Source of the DNA: JAIBJN01 sp963802795 | Lineage (GTDB): Bacteria; Actinomycetota; Thermoleophilia; Gaiellales; Gaiellaceae | NCBI GenBank assembly: GCA_963802795.1 | Contig: CAWDJV010000005.1 | Location: 992,001-1,056,000 of the forward strand | Direction: 5' to 3' | Length of the DNA stretch: 64,000 nucleotides | Shown: in pieces, positions 56,715 through 63,930 of the stretch | How positions within the stretch are numbered: position 1 is the stretch's first letter | Layout of the letters: the number at the start of each line of letters is the position of its first letter | Made by a program: the position numbers and the translations under genes | Notes under the pieces: model-generated | The model's database searches: none | The model's input: the letters and a program-made list of their open reading frames with translations, nothing else | Told to the model about the DNA's origin: nothing

Positions 56715-57227
56715 CTAACGGAGGACGTGCTGGGGACGCGGGGCGCGGGTGGACGACGCGCGCGCCAGGCCGATCCGGCCGGTGCGCGCGAGCTCTTTGA
56801 GACCGTGAGGGCGCAGGAGCTCTTCGAAGGACTCGAGCTCCTCGGGCGTGCCGACGATCTCGAAGATCATCTCCTCGCTTCCGAGGTCGGCAACACGGGC
56901 GTCGAACACGTCGGCGAGGGCGATCAGCTCCGCGCGGCGTCCGGGCTCGACGGCCACCTTGAGGAGGGCGAGCTCGCGCTCGACGGCCTCGCCGACCTCG
57001 AGCGTGGAGACGCGGAGGACGTTGACGAGCTTGTGCATCTGCTTCTCGATCTGCTCGAGCAGCCCGACGGGGCAGTCGACGGTCAGGGTGATGCGGGAGA
57101 CGTCGCTGCGCTCGGTCGGCCCGACGGAGAGGCTCTCGATGTTGAAGCCGCGGCGCGCGAACATGTTCGAGACGCGCGCGAGCGCGCCCGGCTTGTTCTC
57201 CACGAGCACGGCGACGGTGTGGGTCAT
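56715..57227 (-). CDS. ilvN: Acetolactate synthase small (regulatory) subunit
   Basis: 170 residues: N-terminal ACT domain (THTVAVLVENKPGALARVSNMFARRGFNIESLSVGPTE) that binds valine, and the C-terminal domain (RELALLKVAVEPGRRAELIALADVFDARVADL) that contacts IlvB. ATG 57227. The 52 bases between ilvB and ilvN carry an inverted ATGACCCT/AGGGTCAT pair (57245-57252 and 57276-57283) that spans the ilvB stop codon. Confidence 0.94.
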   Translation of the reverse strand: MTHTVAVLVENKPGALARVSNMFARRGFNIESLSVGPTERSDVSRITLTVDCPVGLLEQIEKQMHKLVNVLRVSTLEVGEAVERELALLKVAVEPGRRAELIALADVFDARVADLGSEEMIFEIVGTPEELESFEELLRPHGLKELARTGRIGLARASSTRAPRPQHVLR

Positions 57228-57279
57228 GGGCCGGCCTTCGGCCCATGACCCTGGAGAGCGAGCCGAAGGCGAGCGAGGG

Positions 57280-59001
57280 TCATATCTTCACCGGCGCTTC
57301 CTCGGCGAACTCGATCACGTCGGTGGCCGCGGCGCCTGCCGGGATCATCGGGAAGCACTTCTCTTCCGGGTCGCAGCGGGCGTCGACGACCGCAGTGCGC
57401 CCGCATGCGAGCGCCTCCTCGAGGACGCCTTCGAGCTCGTCGTCGGACTCGACGGTGAAGCCGGCCGCGCCGTAGGCCTCGGCGAGCTGTGCGTAGTCGG
57501 GCACCTGGTGCGTGAGGTGGGTGTGCGCGAAGCGCTCGTCGTAGAACATCTCCTGCCACTGCCGCACCATCCCGAGCCAGCCGTTGTTGACGATCACGAC
57601 GACGATCGGCAGGCCCTCGAGCACGGAGGTGGCGAGCTCCTGCGAGGTCATCTGGAAGCAGCCGTCGCCGTCGACGCAGACCACTGTGGCATCGGGCCGG
57701 GCCGCCTTGGCGCCGATCGCGGCGGGAAGCCCGTAGCCCATCGTCCCCAGGCCCCCGGAGGTGATGAAGCTGCGGGGACGGTCGCAGACGAGGTACTGCA
57801 TCGCCCACATCTGGTGCTGACCGACCCCGGTCGTCCAGATGACGTCCTCCCGGCCCGCCGTGAGGTCGCGGAGCGTCTCCACGACCGCCTGGGGTTTCAC
57901 GTAGGGGCCTTCGCGGCGGTAGCGATACGGGAAGGCGTCGCGCCACTCGTCGAGCTGGCGTCGCCACGCGTCCGGCCCTTCCCAGTCCGGGCCCGCCTGG
58001 CGCCGGAGCTCCGCGGTGATCTCGGTGAGGGCGAGCTTGAGGGGGCCGGTAATAGGGATGTCGGCGCGGCGGAGCTTGCCGATCTCGGCTGCGTCGACGT
58101 CGAGATGGATCACCTTCGCGCCCGGCGCGAACGCGGAGAGCTTCCCCGTCACGCGGTCGTCGAAGCGTGCCCCGACGGCGACGATCAGGTCGGCGCGGTT
58201 CAGGCCCCAGTTGGCCCACTTCGACCCGTGCATGCCGGGCGGGCCGTAGCAGAGCGGATGCGACTCCGGAAAGGCGCCCTTGGCCATGAGGGTGGCGATC
58301 ACCGGGATTCCTCCGGTCTCGGCGAGCGCGCGCAGCTCCGCGCACGCGGCGCCGTTGATCGCCCCTCCCCCGACGTAGAGGACGGGCCGCGAGGCGGCGA
58401 GCAGGGCTCTCGCCGCCTCGCGAACCTGACCTGGGTGGACCCCGGCAGGGGGTCTCCACCCGGGGAGATCGACGCGATGGGGGTACGTGAAGTCGATCTC
58501 CGCCTCCTGCACGTCCTTGGCGACGTCCACGTGTACCGGGCCGGAACGGCCGGACTGGGCGACGTGGAACGCCGCCTTGAGGACGTGCGGGAGATCCTGG
58601 ACATCCTGGACGAGCCAGGAGTGCTTGACGATGGGGAGCGTGATGCCGACGGCGTCGGTCTCCTGGAAGGCATCGGTCCCGATGAGGCTCGTGCGCACCT
58701 GGCCGGTGATGCAGACGAGCGGCGTCGAGTCCATCCAGGCGTCGGCGATCGGAGTGACGAGGTTCGTAGCGCCGGGCCCGGAGGTCGCGATCGCGACCCC
58801 GACCCGGCCGGAGGCGCGGGCGTAGCCCTCCGCCATGTGGCCCGCGCCCTGCTCGTGCCGCGCCAGCACGTGGCGCACGGTCGTTCCGCGCGCGAAGGCG
58901 TCGTAGAGGGGAAGGATGGCCCCGCCGGGAATGCCGAAGGCGACGTCGACGCCCTCGGCCTCGAGCGAGCGGAGGATCGCGTCGGAGCCGAGCATCTTCA
59001 T
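57280..59001 (-). CDS. ilvB: Acetolactate synthase large subunit
   Basis: ThDP enzyme making acetolactate and acetohydroxybutyrate; 573 residues, in frame. N-terminal catalytic Glu region FGIPGGAILPLYDAF and HEQGAGHMAEGYARASG; FAD-binding middle; ThDP motif GDGCFQMTSQELATSV...NNGWLGMVRQWQEMFYD. ATG 59001 follows GAGGGAGGCCGC, which is part of a 17-base tandem duplication. Confidence 0.95.
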   Translation of the reverse strand: MKMLGSDAILRSLEAEGVDVAFGIPGGAILPLYDAFARGTTVRHVLARHEQGAGHMAEGYARASGRVGVAIATSGPGATNLVTPIADAWMDSTPLVCITGQVRTSLIGTDAFQETDAVGITLPIVKHSWLVQDVQDLPHVLKAAFHVAQSGRSGPVHVDVAKDVQEAEIDFTYPHRVDLPGWRPPAGVHPGQVREAARALLAASRPVLYVGGGAINGAACAELRALAETGGIPVIATLMAKGAFPESHPLCYGPPGMHGSKWANWGLNRADLIVAVGARFDDRVTGKLSAFAPGAKVIHLDVDAAEIGKLRRADIPITGPLKLALTEITAELRRQAGPDWEGPDAWRRQLDEWRDAFPYRYRREGPYVKPQAVVETLRDLTAGREDVIWTTGVGQHQMWAMQYLVCDRPRSFITSGGLGTMGYGLPAAIGAKAARPDATVVCVDGDGCFQMTSQELATSVLEGLPIVVVIVNNGWLGMVRQWQEMFYDERFAHTHLTHQVPDYAQLAEAYGAAGFTVESDDELEGVLEEALACGRTAVVDARCDPEEKCFPMIPAGAAATDVIEFAEEAPVKI

Positions 59002-59032
59002 GCGGCCTCCCTCGTCATGCGGCCTCCCTCGT
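58999..59032 (-). repeat. 17-base tandem duplication of the ilvB start region, with two seven-codon ORFs
   Basis: CATGCGGCCTCCCTCGT occurs twice in tandem (58999-59015, 59016-59032). On the minus strand each copy supplies a ribosome site GAGGGAGG and an ATG. As a result two mini-ORFs ATG ACG AGG GAG GCC GCA TGA (59035-59015 and 59018-58998) link the end of the LeuB-like gene to the ilvB ATG by successive ATGA overlaps. Confidence 0.8.
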
Positions 59033-59967
59033 CATGCGGCGGCCTCGGCGAACTCGGTGTCCCGGCGGGCCGAGGGGAGCGCGGCCAGCAGGGCGTCCAT
59101 GAACTCGCGCGTCGTCGCGCCCGCTCCGGACGAGACGAGGTCGGGGGTGCGGACACCGGTGTCGAGCGTGTCGACGACCGCCCGCTCGAGCGTCCCGGCG
59201 GCGCTCCGTTCTCCCAGGCCCTCGCCGAGGAGAAGCGCTGCCGCGAGCAGCATCGCGCTCGGGTTGGCGACTCCCTGGCCGGCGATCGCGGAAGCGGAGC
59301 CGTGCGTCGGCCCGAACACGCCCTTCCCGTCGGCGCCGACTCTGCCCGAAGCGACCATGCGCGTGCCCTCGTGGGCGACGGCGGCCGTTCCGGCGAGGCC
59401 CCGCGCGAACGGCAGCTCGCTGACGAGGACGTCGAAGCCTGTCGGGTCCTCCCTGAGGCCGGCGACCGCCTCCTCGAAGGGGACGCGCTCGACGAGCACA
59501 CCCTCCCAGCGCTCCTCTGCGCCCGCGACCGCCGCCTGCCAGCGGGCGCTCTCGCCCACCGCAACGAGGCGGGCCCGCCGGCTGAACGCAAGCCGGAACG
59601 CCCGGTCGACCGCCAGCTCGGAGGCATCGTCCTCGAGGGGGCTGACGACGGCGAGCTCGCTTCGGCGCGCGCAGACCCGCGTGATCCGCCAGGCGAGGTC
59701 GAGCTCCGCCATGACGCCGTCGAGCGCGGGCTCCCGGGTCGTCGCCACGAGCACCGCGTCCGCCTCGCGGTAGGCGGCGCGCGTCGCCGGCGGGAGCGGA
59801 TGCCCGAACCGGCGGACGGCGTCTCCGCCGAAGGGCACGTGCAGCTCGTCGAGCGCGAAGCCGTGCATGTGGGAGACGGCCGCGAGCGCGCGGCTCGCCT
59901 CGGCCGTCACCTCGGGGCCGATGCCGTCCCCGGAGAGGCAGGCGATCGTGTAGCGCTTCTTCCTCAT
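59032..59967 (-). CDS. Degenerate LeuB-like isocitrate/isopropylmalate dehydrogenase-family protein
   Basis: 311 residues, in frame. It keeps the N-terminal SGDGIGPEVTAEASRAL and the cofactor-side FGPTHGSASAIAGQGVANPSAMLLAAALLLG, so the fold is clear. The substrate Arg motif (RxxxDxYxNxRP in LeuB) is replaced by WRITRVCARRSELAVVSPLED, and the metal-binding Asp motif (FGDILSD) by ELPFARGLAGTAAV. The Lys loop VDKAN is also absent. It is therefore unlikely to be a normal LeuB, and a true leuB closes the same operon. ATG overlaps the leuA stop. Confidence 0.8.
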   Translation of the reverse strand: MRKKRYTIACLSGDGIGPEVTAEASRALAAVSHMHGFALDELHVPFGGDAVRRFGHPLPPATRAAYREADAVLVATTREPALDGVMAELDLAWRITRVCARRSELAVVSPLEDDASELAVDRAFRLAFSRRARLVAVGESARWQAAVAGAEERWEGVLVERVPFEEAVAGLREDPTGFDVLVSELPFARGLAGTAAVAHEGTRMVASGRVGADGKGVFGPTHGSASAIAGQGVANPSAMLLAAALLLGEGLGERSAAGTLERAVVDTLDTGVRTPDLVSSGAGATTREFMDALLAALPSARRDTEFAEAAA

Positions 59968-61109
59968 CGAACGGCCACCTCCTCGAAGACGTCGGCGAGG
60001 GTGACGTGCTTGCGCGAGTCCGCCAGCTCCTTGAAGCGGGCGAACGCCTCGTTCAGCGCGGCGCGGTCGAGCTCGATTCCAGCCTCGGAGCAGGCCCGCG
60101 CGAAGGCGTGGCGGCCGGAATGCTTTCCGAGCGGCAGCGTCATCACCAGGCCCAGCTCCGCGGGATCCATGATCTGGTAGGTGTCGGTGTCCTTCAGCAT
60201 CCCGTCCTGGTGGATGCCGGCCTCGTGGGCGAACGCGCTTGCGCCGACGATCGCCTTGTTCTTCTGGACGCGGTAGCCGGTCAGGTCCTCGACGAGCCGG
60301 GAGGAGCGTCCGATCTCCGCGACGTTCACGCCCGTGTCGACGTCGAACGCCGCCCGCCGGACGCGGAGCGCCATGACGACTTCCTCGAGCGCGGCGTTGC
60401 CCGCGCGCTCGCCGAGGCCGTTGATCGTGCACTCGACCTGGCCGGCGCCCGCCTCCACGCCGGCCAGCGTGTTGGCGACGGCGAGGCCGAGGTCGTCGTG
60501 GCAGTGGACCGAGAGCGTCGCATCCCGGAGCTCCGGGCAGAGGCGCTGCACGATTCGCAGGAACTCCGCGTACTCCTCGGGCAAGCAGTAGCCGACGGTG
60601 TCCGGCAGGTTGATGGTCGTCGCGCCCGCCCGCACGGCCTCGCTGCAGACGCGCGCCGTGAACGCCGGGTCGGAGCGGGTGGCATCCTCGCAGGAGAACT
60701 CGACCTCGTCGGCGAGGCTGCGCGCGTAGCCGACCGCCCAGCGCGCCTGCTCCACGACCTCCTCGGGCTCGAGGCGGAGCTTTCGCTCCATGTGGATGGC
60801 GCTCGTGGCGAGAAAGACGTGAATGCGCGACCGGCGCGCGTCCGCAAGCGCTTCCGCGGCGGCGTCGATGTCCTCCTTGCGCGTGCGCGCGAGACAGGCG
60901 ATCGTGGGACGCTCGACTGCGGCGGCGACAGCCCTGACGCCTTCGAAGTCTCCCGGCGAGGAGACCGCGAACCCTGCTTCGACGATGTCAGCCCCGAGCC
61001 GCTCGAGCTGCGTCCCGATCTCCGCCTTCTCGTCCGGCGAAAGCGCGATGCCGGGCGACTGCTCGCCGTCGCGCAACGTCGTGTCGAAGATCGTGATTCT
61101 GCGGCTCAC
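59964..61109 (-). CDS. leuA: 2-isopropylmalate synthase lacking the regulatory domain
   Basis: Condenses acetyl-CoA with 2-oxoisovalerate, the first leucine step. FDTTLRDGEQSPGIALS (metal Asp, catalytic Arg), CHDDLGLAVANTLAGVEAGAGQVECTINGLGERAGNAALEEVVMAL and HEAGIHQDGMLKD are all present. It ends at residue 381, after the linker helices; the C-terminal LeuA dimer domain of about 120 residues that binds leucine is missing. The frame is intact. It might instead be a related homocitrate/citramalate-type enzyme, but the context favours LeuA. GTG 61109 lies 7 bases after AAGGAGG; first gene of the operon. Confidence 0.87.
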   Translation of the reverse strand: MSRRITIFDTTLRDGEQSPGIALSPDEKAEIGTQLERLGADIVEAGFAVSSPGDFEGVRAVAAAVERPTIACLARTRKEDIDAAAEALADARRSRIHVFLATSAIHMERKLRLEPEEVVEQARWAVGYARSLADEVEFSCEDATRSDPAFTARVCSEAVRAGATTINLPDTVGYCLPEEYAEFLRIVQRLCPELRDATLSVHCHDDLGLAVANTLAGVEAGAGQVECTINGLGERAGNAALEEVVMALRVRRAAFDVDTGVNVAEIGRSSRLVEDLTGYRVQKNKAIVGASAFAHEAGIHQDGMLKDTDTYQIMDPAELGLVMTLPLGKHSGRHAFARACSEAGIELDRAALNEAFARFKELADSRKHVTLADVFEEVAVR

Positions 61110-61112
61110 TGC

Positions 61113-61338
61113 TCATCCTCCTTGCCTCCGTGCGGAGGCGTAGTACTCCTGTGATTAGGTCGGCGTATGCGCCTGGTCGGCGCGTGAGCGTGTTCTCCCC
61201 CTAGAGGGGGAGAATGCCGAGGAGGATGACCACGACGCCGCGCGGCGCAGGCTCGGCAGGGCCGAGAATGCGTGCGCTCGAGGAAGCGGGCGTCGTCAAG
61301 GTAAATGCAGTGTCGTTAAACGGACCGGTGCTTGTCAA
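61113..61338 (-). promoter_or_regulatory. Promoter and structured control leader of the leuA operon
   Basis: -35 TTGACA (61333-61338), 18 bases, -10 GACACT. Downstream on the minus strand: hairpin CTCGGC/GCCGAG (61252-61266); leader-peptide codons UCAUCCUCCU (61220-61229); a perfect 9-base-pair hairpin TTCTCCCCC/GGGGGAGAA (61193-61214) holding the leader stop codon; hairpin GCCTCC/GGAGGC (61124-61139); and the leuA ribosome site AGGAGGATGA (61113-61122), exactly complementary to the UCAUCCUCCU stretch. There is no U tract after the hairpins, so control of translation fits better than a transcription terminator. From 61339 to 61537 I see no gene; a small hairpin GGAACC/GGTTCC is at 61501-61516. 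Confidence 0.55.
61201..61299 (-). CDS. Putative branched-chain leader peptide of leuA
   Basis: A 32-codon frame starting at TTG 61299 and ending at TAG 61201. The second half reads PRGVVVILLGILPL: nine of its last twelve residues are Val, Ile or Leu, as in attenuation leader peptides. TTG lies nine bases after a possible -10 (GACACT, 61309-61314), so it may be leaderless; an internal GTG is an alternative start. The codons Val-Ile-Leu-Leu (61219-61230) are complementary to the leuA ribosome site. Confidence 0.5.
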   Translation of the reverse strand: MTTPASSSARILGPAEPAPRGVVVILLGILPL

Positions 61339-61537
61339 GTTTTAGGTGGCGAATGTCAGTCGGGTCACTCGCCGGGGTTGCGCCCGCGGCGCTTCGCGAA
61401 TAGCCTCGCTCGCCGTGGTCGAACGATGCGTCGCTCACCTTCGGCTCGCTCCCGTGGGGGAAACGTCTCCCCCACGTGCCCCCTTCTTTGATGCAGTGAA
61501 GGAACCTCCCGGTTCCCTCACACACCCTCCACCTGCT

Positions 61538-61560
61538 CATCGGCCAAAGGCTGGCCGATG
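61538..61560 (+). promoter_or_regulatory. Hairpin hiding the start codon of the GMC oxidoreductase
   Basis: CATCGGCC (61538-61545) pairs perfectly with GGCCGATG (61553-61560); the last three bases are the start codon, and the loop AAAGGCT contains the only ribosome-site-like sequence. Confidence 0.5.
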
Positions 61561-63243
61561 AGCGACACCCACTTCGACGCCGTCGTCGTCGGCTCCGGGT
61601 TCGGGGGCTCGGTGCTCGCGTACCGGCTCGCCGAGGCGGGCAAGTCGGTCTGTGTCCTCGAGCGCGGAAAGCCGTATCCGCCGGGCTCCTTCCCGCGCAG
61701 CCCCCGCGCTCTTGCAAAGGCGTTCTGGGACCCGAGCGAGGGTCTCTACGGCATGTTCAACCTCTGGTCGTTCCACGGAATCGGCGCGCTCGTCTCGAGC
61801 GGCCTCGGGGGCGGCTCGCTCATCTACGCGAACGTCCTTCTGAGAAAGGACGAGCGCTGGTTCGTCCAGGAGGACCTCGCGAACGGCGGCTACGAGTACT
61901 GGCCGGTGACCCGAGCCGAGCTCGACAAGCACTACACGCGGGCCGAGGACATGCTGAACGCGCAGCGGTACCCGCTCGAGCACGCGCCCTTCGACGAGTC
62001 GCGGAAGACCCTGGCCTTCAGGGAGGCCGGCGAGAAGCTCGGGCGCGAGTGGATCCTGCCGCCGCTCGCGGTCACGTTCGCCAACGACGGGGAGGCGCCG
62101 GCGGTCGGCGTGCCGATCCGCGAGGAGCATCCGAACCTGCACGGCGCCGCCCGGTACACGTGCCGCCTCGTCGGCGAGTGCGACATCGGCTGCAACTTCG
62201 GCGCGAAGAACACGCTCGACTACAACTACCTGAGCGAGGCGAAGCGCCTCGGCGCCGAGATCCGGACTCGGCGGGAGGTCCGCACGCTCGCCCCGCGCGA
62301 GGGCGGCGGCTACGTCGTCCGCTACGTGGAGCACGACGTCGCCGACGAGGGCCGGAAGCTCGACACGCGCGACCCGTCCGTCCGGCCGGAGCGCGAGCTC
62401 ACGTGCGAGCGCCTCGTCCTCTCGGCGGGGACGCTCGGCTCGACCTACCTCATGCTGCGGAGCCGGGATGCCTTCCCCGGCCTGAGCGCGAAGCTCGGGA
62501 CCCGCTTCGGCGGGAACGGCGACCTGCTCACGTTCGCGCTCGAGGCGAAGCACCCGGACGGGTCTCCACGCCCGCTCGACGCCGCCTTCGGTCCCGTGAT
62601 CACGAGCGCGATCCGCGTCCCGGACGCGCTCGACGGCGGCGAGGGGCGCGGGTTCTACGTCGAGGACGCGGGCTACCCGGAGTTCCTGAGCTGGATCCTG
62701 CAGGCCACGCAGGGGCCGGGAGCGCTCTGGCGCTACCGCCGCGTCGCCGCGCGGCTCGTCCTCAGCCTGCTCCGGCGCGAGCCCGAGGTCGACCTTTCGG
62801 CCGAGGTCTCCGAGCTTCTGTCGGACACGCGGCTCTCGGCCGGCTCGCTGCCGCTCCTCGGCATGGGCCGTGACATCCCGGACGGGAAGATGACGCTGCG
62901 CGGCGGGAAGCTCGACGTCGACTGGCGGAAGGGGAAGTCGGGGCCGTTCTTCGACCGGCTCGGGGATTTCTCGCGAGACATCGCCGAAGCCCTCGGCGCG
63001 AAGTTCGAGCGCAACCCGACCTGGTATCTCGGGCGGCTCGTCACGGTGCACCCGCTCGGCGGCTGCCCGATGGGGCGCAGCCTCGACGAGGGCGTGATCG
63101 ACCCGTACGGCGAGGTCTTCGGCTACCCGGGCTTCACGATCGCGGACGGCTCGGTCATGCCGGGCCCGGTCGGCCCGAACCCATCTCTCACGATCGCGGC
63201 GCTGGCCGACCGTTTCGCGGACCGCGCGACCGGCGAGGCGTGA
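61558..63243 (+). CDS. GMC-family flavoprotein oxidoreductase (cholesterol oxidase-like)
   Basis: 561-residue FAD enzyme. The dinucleotide motif is FDAVVVGSGFGGSVLAYRLAEAGKSVCVLERG; the second FAD region SSGLGGGSLIYANVLL; LVLSAGTLGSTYLMLRS; and the C-terminal GMC signature VHPLGGCPMGRSLDEGVIDPYGEVFGYPGFTIADGSVMPGPVGPNPSLTI with the catalytic His. A cysteine cluster CRLVGECDIGCNFGAKNTLDYNYL (about 200) resembles that of cholesterol oxidase-type members and may bind a metal or form disulfides. Substrate is probably a sterol-like or other alcohol. No export signal. The GTG of the next gene overlaps its stop. Confidence 0.88.
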   Translation: MSDTHFDAVVVGSGFGGSVLAYRLAEAGKSVCVLERGKPYPPGSFPRSPRALAKAFWDPSEGLYGMFNLWSFHGIGALVSSGLGGGSLIYANVLLRKDERWFVQEDLANGGYEYWPVTRAELDKHYTRAEDMLNAQRYPLEHAPFDESRKTLAFREAGEKLGREWILPPLAVTFANDGEAPAVGVPIREEHPNLHGAARYTCRLVGECDIGCNFGAKNTLDYNYLSEAKRLGAEIRTRREVRTLAPREGGGYVVRYVEHDVADEGRKLDTRDPSVRPERELTCERLVLSAGTLGSTYLMLRSRDAFPGLSAKLGTRFGGNGDLLTFALEAKHPDGSPRPLDAAFGPVITSAIRVPDALDGGEGRGFYVEDAGYPEFLSWILQATQGPGALWRYRRVAARLVLSLLRREPEVDLSAEVSELLSDTRLSAGSLPLLGMGRDIPDGKMTLRGGKLDVDWRKGKSGPFFDRLGDFSRDIAEALGAKFERNPTWYLGRLVTVHPLGGCPMGRSLDEGVIDPYGEVFGYPGFTIADGSVMPGPVGPNPSLTIAALADRFADRATGEA

Positions 63244-63827
63244 AGGCCGGGACGGGCAAGGACGGAAGGCCGATCGTCGCCTTCGCGTCCCAGGAGGACT
63301 GGGCGTCCTGGCTCGACGCCGAGCACGAGGGCTCCGACGGCGTCTGGCTCAAGTTCGCCAAGAAGGGCTCCGGCGTGGCGAGCGTCGTCTACGCGGAGGC
63401 GCTCGAGGTCGCGCTCTGCTACGGCTGGATCGACAGCCAGGTGAAGTCGCTCGACGAGCGGTTCTATCTCCAGAAGTTCACGCCGCGGCGCGCCGGGAGC
63501 AAGTGGTCGCGGATCAATCGCGACAAGGTCACCGAGCTGACGAAACAGGGCCGGATGAAGCCCGCCGGCGTCGAGCAAGTCGAGCGCGCCAAGGCGGACG
63601 GACGGTGGGACGCGGCGTACTCGTCGCCCGCGAACGTCGAGGTACCCGCCGACCTGCGCAAGGCACTGGACGCGAGCCCGAAGGCGGCCGAGTTCTTCGC
63701 CACGCTGAACAAGTCGAACCGCTTCGCGATCGTCTACCAGCTCGAGGACGCGAAGAAGCCGGAGACCCGCGTGCGCCGCCTGGAGAAGTTCGTGGGGATG
63801 CTCGAGCGCGGCGAGAAGCTCTACTAG
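63240..63827 (+). CDS. YdeI/OmdA-family protein
   Basis: 195 residues. DWASWLDAEHEGSDGVWLKFAKKGSG, then ALEVALCYGWIDSQVKSLDERFYLQKFTPRRAGSKWSRINRDKVTELTKQGRMKPAGVEQVERAKADGRWDAAY is the core of the YdeI family (bacteriocin-protection or OmpD-associated proteins), followed by a helical C-terminus (LRKALDASPKAAEFFATLNKSNRFAIVYQLEDAKKPETRVRRLEKFVGML). The role is not established. GTG overlaps the GMC gene stop; cotranscribed. Confidence 0.85.
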   Translation: MKAGTGKDGRPIVAFASQEDWASWLDAEHEGSDGVWLKFAKKGSGVASVVYAEALEVALCYGWIDSQVKSLDERFYLQKFTPRRAGSKWSRINRDKVTELTKQGRMKPAGVEQVERAKADGRWDAAYSSPANVEVPADLRKALDASPKAAEFFATLNKSNRFAIVYQLEDAKKPETRVRRLEKFVGMLERGEKLY

Positions 63828-63930
63828 ATTCGCGGGTGGCGGCCGGCGGGCCTAGGCAAACCGGCCGAGAGCGACGCCACGAGGCTGGAACAGCTTCCCT
63901 CGGCGGTCTCGACCGGTTTACTGTTTCCAC

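Noticed and set aside
56848..60180. A 1110-codon open frame on the plus strand
   Set aside because: It runs antisense to ilvN, ilvB and the LeuB-like gene, which have unmistakable family motifs; long antisense frames are common in high-GC DNA.
61110..61320. T-box riboswitch upstream of leuA
   Set aside because: The conserved T-box sequence (AGGGUGGnACCGCG) is absent, and there is no terminator with a U tract.
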